A stretch of 64,000 bases of DNA. It comes from Mesorhizobium_K quangtriensis (GTDB lineage Bacteria > Pseudomonadota > Alphaproteobacteria > Rhizobiales > Rhizobiaceae). How positions within the stretch are numbered: the stretch's first letter is position 1; the number at the start of each line of letters is the position of its first letter. Shown here in pieces: positions 25,811 through 34,046 of this stretch. A program made the position numbers and the translations under genes. Under the pieces are notes generated by a model, which did no database searches, was not told the DNA's origin, and worked only from the letters and a program-made list of their open reading frames with translations. Location of the stretch: NCBI RefSeq assembly GCF_040081925.1, contig NZ_JBEBMF010000004.1:372001-436000 (forward strand). The letters are read 5' to 3'.

Positions 25811-26790
25811 GACGCGGGCCTCCCGTCGGTACGGACAATCCTCACCGTTTGCTGCTTATCACCGCTGCCGAGGCGCAATTCGGCCGCGCCGAACAGACGA
25901 TCGACAATCAGGATGTGTCGGTGGACGCGGGTGTTGGCGATCTGGGCTTCGCCCTCTGGACCGATGACGAAGATCGGCGGCATTTCGCCCTGGACGATCC
26001 CGCGAGGAAACTCGACGTAAACCCTGCGGCCGTCGTCATAGACGGAGACTGGTTTCCAGGGCGGATTCCCACCAGTCAAACCGTATCGGTAGTTGCGCGC
26101 CGCAACGGCCGCGATGACCGGGGTCGCCGGGATGCTCTGGCTTTGTCCGGCGCGCGTCCGCGGATAGGACCATGCGACGGAGGGCATATAAGGCTTCGTT
26201 CCGGAAAGCAGCTCAATCATGTAGACACGTCGGTCAGTGGTAACGACGAGATTGGTCGTGATGTCCGGACGGGAGGGCTTCACGAGGATATGCACGCGGC
26301 GGGTCGTGCCGCTGCCGCTCTCGGTATCTCCGATAATCCAGCGGGCGGTATCGCCGGCTGCAATCGGCCCGGCGCCCGTCAGCGACTCGCCGGGTTCCAG
26401 CGCGATGTCGGTGATCTGCCCAGGAGCTGCATAGACCTGATAGAGCGCGCCGTCTGACCAGGGATATATCTGGATTGCATTGAAGTAGCCCTCCCGGCGC
26501 GGCTGCACGCGAGCGGCTGCATTGGCGTTTTCGACGCGAGCGACTGGTGTACTGGCCGCCGTGCCGCCCTTTGCCGGCGTCCAGGCCGGAGGAATGTGGA
26601 TCGGACGCGGCCGATCGTCAGTTACGGACACCGGAACGGCTGGCAAAGCCGGAACATCCCGATCGTAGCTGATCTCCGGCGGCTTCTGCGGCGTCGCGCA
26701 GCCGGCCAACGTAGTGGCGGAAAGCAGCAGAACCGGAAGCACGGATTTACGGAAAGCCGGAATGGCGTGGTTGCGGAAAGCCGGCTTCAT
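25807..26790 (-). CDS. trbG: Conjugal transfer protein TrbG (VirB9-like)
   Basis: A 327-residue VirB9-family protein with a lipoprotein-type signal (LLSATTLAGCATPQ) and the CagX/VirB9 C-terminal domain (YRYGLTGGNPPWKPVSVYDD region). It forms the outer-membrane ring with TrbI. It overlaps trbF and trbI by 4 nt each. Confidence 0.92.
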   Translation of the reverse strand: MKPAFRNHAIPAFRKSVLPVLLLSATTLAGCATPQKPPEISYDRDVPALPAVPVSVTDDRPRPIHIPPAWTPAKGGTAASTPVARVENANAAARVQPRREGYFNAIQIYPWSDGALYQVYAAPGQITDIALEPGESLTGAGPIAAGDTARWIIGDTESGSGTTRRVHILVKPSRPDITTNLVVTTDRRVYMIELLSGTKPYMPSVAWSYPRTRAGQSQSIPATPVIAAVAARNYRYGLTGGNPPWKPVSVYDDGRRVYVEFPRGIVQGEMPPIFVIGPEGEAQIANTRVHRHILIVDRLFGAAELRLGSGDKQQTVRIVRTDGRPAS

Positions 26791-27476
26791 TGGCTCATCT
26801 CCCGCGACCAGTTGATGGCGTTGACGTAGATCCCCAGCGGATTGACCTTTATCCGCTCAGCATCCCGCGGTGGCTGGATCACGATGGTCAGGATCGCAGT
26901 CCATCGCTGGGTGGAGGAGAGCTGGCCATTCTCGAAATGCCGCTCCGTCCAAGCGACACGGAAGCTGTCGGGCGACGCCCGAATGACGCTGGAGACCTCG
27001 ACTGCGATCTGCTGCTTGCCGACTTTGGTGAACGGGTCGTTGGCGCGGGCGTAGTCATTTAGTGCCGCGGCGCCGCGATCCGTCGTCCATTCGTAAGCTC
27101 GGAGCCAGTTCTGCCGGACGATGATCGGGTCGGCCGGAATGCTCCGCGTCTGTTCGATGAAACGCGCGAGGTGCCAGGCGACTTGCGGATCGGTCGGGCG
27201 GAAATCGGCGGTGGCGGGCTCGACCGCCTGCGCCTGGCCGAGATTGTCCACCTGAACAACCCATGGCACGACGGTTCCTCGCGCCGACTGATAGACCAGG
27301 GCGGCGGCAAAACCGGCCGACAGGATCAGGGAGCCGAACGCCATGTAGCGCCAGTTCTTCGCCTGCACGCGAGCCGAGCCGATACGCTCGTCCCAGACTT
27401 GGCTTGCCCTCTGGTACGGCGTTTCGGGTTGGGGCGTCTTGCCGTAATGAACGGCGGGCCTTTTGAAGAGATTCAT
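26787..27476 (-). CDS. trbF: Conjugal transfer protein TrbF (VirB8-like)
   Basis: A 229-residue VirB8-family inner-membrane protein. One transmembrane segment (about residues 45-65) is followed by a periplasmic NTF2-like domain (ADPIIVRQNWLRAYEWTTDRG region). It organises assembly of the secretion channel. Overlaps with trbL and trbG show co-translation. Confidence 0.92.
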   Translation of the reverse strand: MNLFKRPAVHYGKTPQPETPYQRASQVWDERIGSARVQAKNWRYMAFGSLILSAGFAAALVYQSARGTVVPWVVQVDNLGQAQAVEPATADFRPTDPQVAWHLARFIEQTRSIPADPIIVRQNWLRAYEWTTDRGAAALNDYARANDPFTKVGKQQIAVEVSSVIRASPDSFRVAWTERHFENGQLSSTQRWTAILTIVIQPPRDAERIKVNPLGIYVNAINWSREMSQ

Positions 27477-28834
27477 GAGCGGTCACTTTCAGAGAGATTG
27501 ACGGATGCGCCGGACCCGTGGCTGTCGCCGGAACGGACGGCATGCGCGGCGGCGCTGACGCCGTGGGAGACATGGCGGCCGCGCTTCATGCGCTGAGCCC
27601 ATGCGGGGGGCTGGTCAGTCGTCGTCGCGGGCGCGACGGAAGAAGGCTCCGCCTCGCCGCCGACCGACCCCATGGTGGATGTGCCGCCGGTGGCGCCGAA
27701 GCCGGCGCGGGCGCCGTCGGAGAAGCTGGATTTCATGCTCTCCGACGCGCGCGACGCAGCTCGACGTAAAGGCGACGTGGCGGCCGATCCGGCAGCGCGC
27801 GCGACACCGCCGACGCCGGACGCCACACCCGAAGCGCCGGACTGTCCCATGGAGCCGAGCGTGTAAGCCGACGATGCCGCTCCGGCCGCCGCAGCTCCGC
27901 CACGGGCGACCGCGGCTCCCCCGGAGAGAAGCGCTGCGCCGCCTCTCGCGGCAAGCATAGCGCCGCCGCCGGCGGCCAGTGCCGCGCCGCCCACGGCGAG
28001 ACCGGTGCCGACCGCGGCGCCAGCGCCAAGCTGCGGACCGCCGCTAACGAGACCCGATGCGATGCCGGGTCCAAAGATTCCGAGGCCGACGAGCGAAAGG
28101 GCAGCGAGCACGACCGCCATGGCGTCGTCGATGCTCGGGGTCTGGCCACCGAAGCCTTGGGTGAACTGGCTGAAGAGCGTCGAACCGATGCCTACGATGA
28201 CGGCGAGAACCAGGACTTTGATGCCGCTGGAGATCACGTTGCCAAGCACACGCTCGGCCATGAACGCGGTCTTCCCGAAGAGGCCGAACGGAATCAGCAC
28301 GAAGCCCGCCAACGTGCTCAATTTGAACTCGATCAGCGTCACGAACAGTTGGACGCTGAGAATGAAAAACGCGAGGATGACGAGCGCCCAGGCAAAGAGC
28401 AGGCAAGCGATCTGGATGAAATTCTCGAAGAACGCGATCCAGCCCATCAGATCGGAAATGGATTCGAGCAGCGGCCGTGCCGCGTCGAGGCCGGTCTGCG
28501 CCACCTTGCCAGGGCGGAGGAGATCCTGTGCGGTGAAGCCGGTCCCGGAGGCTTTCAGGCCGAGACCCGAAAAGCTGTCGAAGACGATCTTCGCGAGATT
28601 GTTCCAGTTGGAAATCAAATAGGCGAAGACGCCGACGAACAGCGTCTTCTTGACGAGGCGTGCGATGATGTCGTCATCGGCGCCCCAGCTCCAGAACAGC
28701 GCCGCGAGCGTCACGTCGATCACGATGAGCGTGCTCGCGATAAACGCCACCTCGCCGCTGAGAAGGCCGAAGCCGCTGTCGATGTATTGGGTGAATGTCC
28801 CAAGAAAGCTGTCGATTACCCCCGAGCCGCCCAT
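27473..28834 (-). CDS. trbL: Conjugal transfer protein TrbL (VirB6-like)
   Basis: A 453-residue polytopic protein. Five to six hydrophobic segments in the first 270 residues form the VirB6-like inner-membrane channel. A low-complexity Gly/Ala/Ser tail of about 170 residues follows. The Ala/Gly-rich tail is typical for TrbL in alphaproteobacteria. It overlaps trbF by 4 nt. Confidence 0.92.
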   Translation of the reverse strand: MGGSGVIDSFLGTFTQYIDSGFGLLSGEVAFIASTLIVIDVTLAALFWSWGADDDIIARLVKKTLFVGVFAYLISNWNNLAKIVFDSFSGLGLKASGTGFTAQDLLRPGKVAQTGLDAARPLLESISDLMGWIAFFENFIQIACLLFAWALVILAFFILSVQLFVTLIEFKLSTLAGFVLIPFGLFGKTAFMAERVLGNVISSGIKVLVLAVIVGIGSTLFSQFTQGFGGQTPSIDDAMAVVLAALSLVGLGIFGPGIASGLVSGGPQLGAGAAVGTGLAVGGAALAAGGGAMLAARGGAALLSGGAAVARGGAAAAGAASSAYTLGSMGQSGASGVASGVGGVARAAGSAATSPLRRAASRASESMKSSFSDGARAGFGATGGTSTMGSVGGEAEPSSVAPATTTDQPPAWAQRMKRGRHVSHGVSAAAHAVRSGDSHGSGASVNLSESDRS

Positions 28835-28837
28835 GGA

Positions 28838-29125
28838 TCACCGCCTGTCGCTTGAGGACGGCGATGCCGGAGCAATCGGACGGCCGAGGAATCGATTGCG
28901 GGTCTCGGCCCAGACGCGCAGGCATTCGGCGTCGCTCGCGGCCTGCTGACCAAGCTGCTGGCACCGGCGCTGGCCCTCGCGCAGCGGATCGCGCGCGGGC
29001 TCGACGATGCGCGCCGGCGCTCCCGCCGGCGCCTCGTCCTTGCGAGTCATCTCCACAACCGCCGCCGTGATGGCGACGGCGACGAATACGACAGCGCCCA
29101 GCCGGGCCAGCATCTTGCTGTCCAT
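28838..29125 (-). CDS. Putative entry exclusion protein, TrbK-alt type
   Basis: A 95-residue protein with an N-terminal membrane anchor (about residues 6-25), then a soluble part with a Cys pair (RCQQLGQQAASDAECLRVWA). This matches the small gene found between trbJ and trbL and annotated as TrbK-alt. Entry exclusion would block redundant transfer between cells carrying the same element. Assignment rests on position, length and the Cys pair; the exclusion role is inferred. Confidence 0.75.
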   Translation of the reverse strand: MDSKMLARLGAVVFVAVAITAAVVEMTRKDEAPAGAPARIVEPARDPLREGQRRCQQLGQQAASDAECLRVWAETRNRFLGRPIAPASPSSSDRR

Positions 29126-29146
29126 GACAGTGCTCCTTTCTGGCCC

Positions 29147-29911
29147 TCAGTTGCCGTTGAACATCCGCGCGCTGCCGGGGTGATAGCCGGAGCCGGGCGT
29201 CAGAAAGCGGCGGCGCTGTTCGCGCCCCTGCTCGGCCGCGGCGGTGCGCTCGGCTTCGGTCAGCGCGCCCGATCGACCATTGGCGGCGAGCAGCGCGACC
29301 AGATCGGAAAGCTGCTGCGACTGGAGGGCGAGGAGCTGGTTGCCGGCCTGCGTGGCCTGAAGCGCGCCGGTCGCGCCCTGGCTCTGGCTCACCAGTTCGC
29401 TCATCTGCGTACGGTTGGTGTCGATGTTACCAACGACGCCGGCCTGCACGCGCATCGCGTCCTGCAAGCTGCCGACGGTGTTCTGCCAGCGGCTACGCGC
29501 AGCGGTGACGAGCTGCTGCTCGCTCGCCGACATCGAGACGCTGCCGTATTGCTGCTGGAACACCTGATCGATGTTCTGCACGTCGAAGGCAATGTTCTGC
29601 GCCTGCTTCAGGAGCTGCTGGGTTTTTTGAACATTCTGCTGAAGGGTCTGGAGCGAGGAGAACGGCAGGTTTGCCAGATTCCTCGCCTGGTTGATGAGCA
29701 TGGTCGCTTCGTTCTGAAGCGAGGTGATCTGGTGGTTGATCTGCTCCAGCGTACGCGCGGCTGTTAGGACATTTTGCGCGTAGTTGCTGGGGTCATAGAC
29801 AATTTTCCACGCATAAGCGGGCACGGTCGCCAACGGCGAAACTGCGATCGGGACGGCCAGCATGGCGGCAGCAAGAACGGCGGAGGATTTGCGAAGTCGA
29901 TGGATGCTCAT
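29147..29911 (-). CDS. trbJ: Conjugal transfer protein TrbJ (VirB5-like)
   Basis: A 254-residue exported protein with a cleavable signal (cleavage near AYA-WK). It is almost wholly alpha-helical and Gln-rich, consistent with coiled-coil structure, as in VirB5/TrbJ pilus-tip proteins. ATG 29911 overlaps the trbE stop (ATGA). Confidence 0.9.
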   Translation of the reverse strand: MSIHRLRKSSAVLAAAMLAVPIAVSPLATVPAYAWKIVYDPSNYAQNVLTAARTLEQINHQITSLQNEATMLINQARNLANLPFSSLQTLQQNVQKTQQLLKQAQNIAFDVQNIDQVFQQQYGSVSMSASEQQLVTAARSRWQNTVGSLQDAMRVQAGVVGNIDTNRTQMSELVSQSQGATGALQATQAGNQLLALQSQQLSDLVALLAANGRSGALTEAERTAAAEQGREQRRRFLTPGSGYHPGSARMFNGN

Positions 29912-32364
29912 GGCTGAAGATCCTTTTCGGGCTGGGGGGTGAGCGTTGGGAAATTCGGGAGCAGGTCGATCGCCCAGCCGAGTTCGCGGGCTTCGAGCCA
30001 AGCGGCGAGGAAGCCCTCGCGGCCGTGCTCGGCGACGAGGTTGGCGATCAGGGTCTGGTCGGATTTCGACGATGCGGCGCAGAGCGCCAGGCCGAGTTCT
30101 GAGAGGCCCAGCTCGAAAAGGCGATTTCCGCGGCGAGACTGGCAGTAGTAGTCGCGCTTGGGCGTCGCTCGCGCGAGGATCTCGATCTGACGGTCATTGA
30201 GACCGAAGCGGCGATAGATGGCTGTGATCTGCGGTTCGACTGCCCGTTCGTTCGGGAGGAGCAGTCGCGTCGGGCAACTTTCGATGATGGCCGGGGCAAT
30301 GTCCGAATTATCGATGTCGCTGAGCGACTGGGTGGCGAAGATGACCGAGGCGTTTTTCTTGCGCAGCGTCTTCAGCCATTCGCGGAGCTGGCCGGCGAAG
30401 CCTTCGTCGTCTAGCGCCAGCCAGCCTTCGTCGATGATGAGCAGCGTCGGCCGCCCGTCCAGCCTGTCGCCAATGCGGTGGAAGAGATAGGCGAGCACAG
30501 CAGGCGCAGCGCCCGTTCCGACCAGCCCCTCGATCTCGAATGCCTGCACGTCGGCCGAGCCGAGATGCTCGGCTTCGGCATCGAGCAAGCGGCCATAGGG
30601 ACCGCCGACGCAGTACGGGCGGAGTGCCTGCTTGAGTTCGTTGGACTGGAGAAGGACGCTGAGGCCAGTGATCGTGCGCTCACCGACCGGCGCCGATGCG
30701 AGGGAGGTGAGCGCCGTCCAGATGTGCTCCTTTGCCTCCGGGGTGATTTTAATCCCTTCCCGCAGGAGGATCGCGACGGTCCAGTCGGCGGCCCAGGCAC
30801 GCTCATAGGTGTCGTGAATGCGGGCCAGCGGCTGGAGCGATACCGAGGATTCCGATCCTTCGGTCAGGCCGCCGCCGAGATCGTGCCAGTCGCCGCCCAT
30901 GGCGAGCGATGCTGCGCGGATCGAACCGCCGAAATCGAAAGCGAAGACCTGGCTGCGGAGGTAACGGCGGAACTGCAACGCCATGAGGGCGAGAAGCACG
31001 GATTTGCCCGCCCCTGTTGGGCCGACGACGAGCGTGTGGCCGACATCACCGACATGCAAAGACAACCGGAACGGGGTCGAACCTTCGGTTCTGCCGTAAA
31101 GCAGCGGGGGCGCATCGAAGTGATCGTCCCGTTCCGGCCCCGCCCACACGGCGGAGAGGGGAATCATGTGGGCGAGATTGAGCGTCGAGATCGGCGGCTG
31201 ACGCACGTTTGCATAGACATGGCCGGGCAGACTGCCGAGCCAGGCGTCCACCGCGTTCACCGTCTCGATCATCGCCGTGAAGTCGCGGCCCTGGATGACC
31301 TTCTCGACCAGCCGCAGTTTTTCGTCGGCAAGACGCGGGTCGGCGTCCCAGACCGTGATCGTGGCGGTGACATAGGCCATGCCGGCGACGTCGGCGCCGA
31401 GCTCCTGCAAGGCCATGTCCGCGTCGGCGGCCTTGTTGGCGGCGTCGGTGTCCACCAGCACCGACTGTTCGTTGGTCATCACCTCCTTGAGGATCGCGGC
31501 AATCGACTTGCGCTTGGCGAACCACTGCCGCCTAATTTTGGTCAGCAGCTTGGTCGCGTCGGTCTTGTCGAGGAGGATCGCACGCGTTGACCAGCGATAC
31601 GGGAAGGCCAGCCGGTTCAGATCGTCGAGCAGGCCCGGCGTTGTCGCGGTCGGGAAGCCGACGACGGTCAGCACACGCAGGTTCTGATCGCCAAGACGTG
31701 GCTCCAGACCGCCGGTGAGCGGCTGATCGGCGAGCAGCGCGTCGAGATAGATCGGCGTTTCCGGTACGCGGACACGATGGCGTTTCGTCGACACGCTGGA
31801 ATGCAGGTAGGTCAGCGTCTCGCTGTCATCGAGCCAGCCGCAGGACGGCATGAAACCGTCGAGCAGCGCCAGCACGCGATCGGTGCGGTCGGTGAAGGCA
31901 CGCAGAATCTCGTACGGGTCGACGCCCGAGCGCTCACGCCCTTCATAAAGCCAGGACTCGGTGCGCGCTGCTTCCTCGGCCGGTGGAAGAAACAGGAATG
32001 TGAGAAAATAGCTCGATACGAAATGTGCGCCGGCTTCTTCGAAGTCGGCCTTGCGCTCGGCATCGACCAAAGCCGACGCGGGATCGGGAAAGATGTTGTC
32101 GGGATAGGTGGCAGCCTCGTACCGTTGCGCCTCGACGAAAATGCTCCAGCCCAGGCCAAGGCGGCGGAAAGCGTTGTTGATGCGGCTCGCAACGGCAATC
32201 AGCTCGGCCGCGACGGAGGAATCCAGATCCGGACCCCGAAAGCGGGCCGTGCGCTGAAACGAGCCATCCTTGTTCAGCACGACGCCGGGAGCGACCAGAG
32301 CGACCCATGGCAAATAGTCGGCGAGGCGAGCGGCAGTGCGACGATATTCGGCGAGATTCATCAT
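29908..32364 (-). CDS. trbE: Conjugal transfer ATPase TrbE (VirB4-like)
   Basis: An 818-residue VirB4-type ATPase that powers pilus and channel assembly. Walker A is GPTGAGKSVLLAL in the middle and Walker B is LLIIDEGWLAL. The N-terminal CagE/TrbE domain precedes them. Of two adjoining ATGs, 32364 lies 8 nt after GAGGAGG. It follows trbD by 10 nt. Confidence 0.94.
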   Translation of the reverse strand: MMNLAEYRRTAARLADYLPWVALVAPGVVLNKDGSFQRTARFRGPDLDSSVAAELIAVASRINNAFRRLGLGWSIFVEAQRYEAATYPDNIFPDPASALVDAERKADFEEAGAHFVSSYFLTFLFLPPAEEAARTESWLYEGRERSGVDPYEILRAFTDRTDRVLALLDGFMPSCGWLDDSETLTYLHSSVSTKRHRVRVPETPIYLDALLADQPLTGGLEPRLGDQNLRVLTVVGFPTATTPGLLDDLNRLAFPYRWSTRAILLDKTDATKLLTKIRRQWFAKRKSIAAILKEVMTNEQSVLVDTDAANKAADADMALQELGADVAGMAYVTATITVWDADPRLADEKLRLVEKVIQGRDFTAMIETVNAVDAWLGSLPGHVYANVRQPPISTLNLAHMIPLSAVWAGPERDDHFDAPPLLYGRTEGSTPFRLSLHVGDVGHTLVVGPTGAGKSVLLALMALQFRRYLRSQVFAFDFGGSIRAASLAMGGDWHDLGGGLTEGSESSVSLQPLARIHDTYERAWAADWTVAILLREGIKITPEAKEHIWTALTSLASAPVGERTITGLSVLLQSNELKQALRPYCVGGPYGRLLDAEAEHLGSADVQAFEIEGLVGTGAAPAVLAYLFHRIGDRLDGRPTLLIIDEGWLALDDEGFAGQLREWLKTLRKKNASVIFATQSLSDIDNSDIAPAIIESCPTRLLLPNERAVEPQITAIYRRFGLNDRQIEILARATPKRDYYCQSRRGNRLFELGLSELGLALCAASSKSDQTLIANLVAEHGREGFLAAWLEARELGWAIDLLPNFPTLTPQPEKDLQP

Positions 32365-32374
32365 GGCCGCCTCC

Positions 32375-32656
32375 TCACACCGCGAGGAAAGCCGGAATGC
32401 GCAGATGCCTGCGCCCGACCTCGACAAAGAGCGGATCGCGACGGGCCGCCCAGACGGCCACGAAATGACCGATTGCCCAGATGGTGAGGCCGACGAGCCA
32501 GAGGCGCAGGCCGAGGCCCACGGCCCCGGCCAGCGTGCCGTTCATGATCGCGATGGAGCGCGGCGCACCGCCCAGCAGGATGTGCTCGGTCAAGGCGCGA
32601 TGGACGGGCACCGAAAAGCCCGGCACCGCGTCGAGTTGTTCGAGGACCGCCGCCAT
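32375..32656 (-). CDS. trbD: Conjugal transfer protein TrbD (VirB3-like)
   Basis: A 93-residue VirB3-family inner-membrane protein with one or two hydrophobic segments (about residues 38-70). The GFSVPVHRALTEHILLGGAP start is typical. ATG 32656 overlaps the trbC stop by one base (TGATG). A longer open frame exists upstream in the same frame but is trbC read out of phase. Confidence 0.9.
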   Translation of the reverse strand: MAAVLEQLDAVPGFSVPVHRALTEHILLGGAPRSIAIMNGTLAGAVGLGLRLWLVGLTIWAIGHFVAVWAARRDPLFVEVGRRHLRIPAFLAV

Positions 32657-33066
32657 CAGACAAGTACCCCGCCGCCGAAGCTGAAGAAGCTGAGGAAGAA
32701 CGAGCTGGCCGCGAAGGCGATCGACAGACCGAATACGATCTGGATCAGGCGGCGGAAGCCGCCGCTGGTGTCGCCGAAGGCGAGCGCCAGGCCGGTGGCG
32801 ATGATGATGATCACCGCCACGATCTTGGCGACCGGCCCCTCGATCGACTGGAGGATCTGTTGAAGCGGCTGTTCCCACGGCATGGAGGAGCCGGAGGCAT
32901 GGGCCGGCGGCGTGGCGGCCAGTATCATGATGGTGAAGAGCGCGGTCGAACTGGCGAGACGCCGGTAGCTGCCGCGCATGATCGAGTCGGCGGGCAGATC
33001 TGGACCGATGGGCACGGACGACAGGACGGGTGGATTGGTCACATTCGGAACGACGGGCGAATTCAT
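32656..33066 (-). CDS. trbC: Conjugal pilin precursor TrbC (VirB2-like)
   Basis: A 136-residue pilin precursor. It has a long N-terminal leader ending near PAHASG, then two hydrophobic helices (AVIIIIATGLALAFG and LSIAFAASSFFLSFF). This is the layout of TrbC/VirB2 pilins, which TraF-type peptidases process; a traF gene lies at 41366-41911. It overlaps trbB by 4 nt. Confidence 0.9.
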   Translation of the reverse strand: MNSPVVPNVTNPPVLSSVPIGPDLPADSIMRGSYRRLASSTALFTIMILAATPPAHASGSSMPWEQPLQQILQSIEGPVAKIVAVIIIIATGLALAFGDTSGGFRRLIQIVFGLSIAFAASSFFLSFFSFGGGVLV

Positions 33067-34046
33067 TCAGCTTCTCCATTCGAGGTGGTTGCGGGGGTGA
33101 TGCGGTAGTCGCCGGTGGCGGGATCGATGCCGTCGACACGCGCGAGCTCGGCGAGCCGGCGCGACGAGCCGCGGCCGGAGAGGACGGCGACGAGATCGAT
33201 GGTCTCGGCGATCAGCGCGCGCGGAACGGTGACGACGGCTTCCTGGATGAGTTGCTCGAGGCGACGCAGCGCGCCGATGCCGGAGCCAGCGTGGATGGTG
33301 CCTATGCCGCCGGGGTGGCCGGTGCCCCAGGCTTTGAGCAGGTCGAGCGCTTCTGAACCGCGGACCTCGCCGATGGGAATGCGGTCGGGCCGGAGGCGAA
33401 GCGAGGAGCGGACGAGATCGGAAAGCGTGGCAACGCCATCCTTGGTCCGCATCGCGACCAGGTTCGGCGCTGCGCATTGCAGCTCGCGGGTATCCTCGAT
33501 GATGACGACGCGATCTGCTGTCTTCGCCACTTCGGCGAGCAGCGCGTTGGTCAGCGTTGTCTTGCCGGTAGAAGTGCCCCCAGCGACGAGTATGTTGGCG
33601 CGGGACTGGACCGCCGTGCGCAGCTTCACCGCCTGGTCGGCCGTCATGATGCCGGCGGCCACATAATCGTCGAGCGTGAAGACCGCGACAGCCGGCTTGC
33701 GAATAGCGAAGGCGGGTGATGCTACGACTGGCGGAAGCAGCCCCTCAAAACGCTCACCCGATTCCGGCAACTCGGCCGAGACGCGCGGCGAGCGGGCGTG
33801 GACCTCCGCACCGACATGGTGCGCGACCAGACGCACGATGCGCTCGCCATCGGCGGCCGTCATCGTCTCGCCGGTGTCGGCCAGCCCTTCGGAAAGCCGA
33901 TCCACCCAGATGCGCCCATCGGGATTCAGCATCACCTCGACCACGGCCGGGTCTTCCAGAAATCGCGCGATGGCGCTGCCGAGCGCGGTGCGCAGCATGC
34001 GCGCGCCACGCTGGCTCGCTTCCTGCCTGTGGTGGATAGATGCCAT
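33063..34046 (-). CDS. trbB: Conjugal transfer ATPase TrbB (VirB11-like)
   Basis: A 327-residue hexameric secretion ATPase. Walker A (GGTSTGKTTLTN, about residue 155), the Asp box (VVIIEDTREL), Walker B-like IGEVRGSEALD and the GGIGTIHAGS box are intact. It switches the secretion channel between pilus assembly and DNA transfer. An IS110-type element now separates its start from the copG and traG genes upstream. Confidence 0.93.
   Translation of the reverse strand: MASIHHRQEASQRGARMLRTALGSAIARFLEDPAVVEVMLNPDGRIWVDRLSEGLADTGETMTAADGERIVRLVAHHVGAEVHARSPRVSAELPESGERFEGLLPPVVASPAFAIRKPAVAVFTLDDYVAAGIMTADQAVKLRTAVQSRANILVAGGTSTGKTTLTNALLAEVAKTADRVVIIEDTRELQCAAPNLVAMRTKDGVATLSDLVRSSLRLRPDRIPIGEVRGSEALDLLKAWGTGHPGGIGTIHAGSGIGALRRLEQLIQEAVVTVPRALIAETIDLVAVLSGRGSSRRLAELARVDGIDPATGDYRITPATTSNGEAE

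Noticed and set aside
32375..33139. A 254-codon minus-strand frame that could be read as a long TrbD
   Set aside because: Its first 160 codons are trbC read out of frame; TrbD homology begins at ATG 32656, which overlaps the trbC stop.
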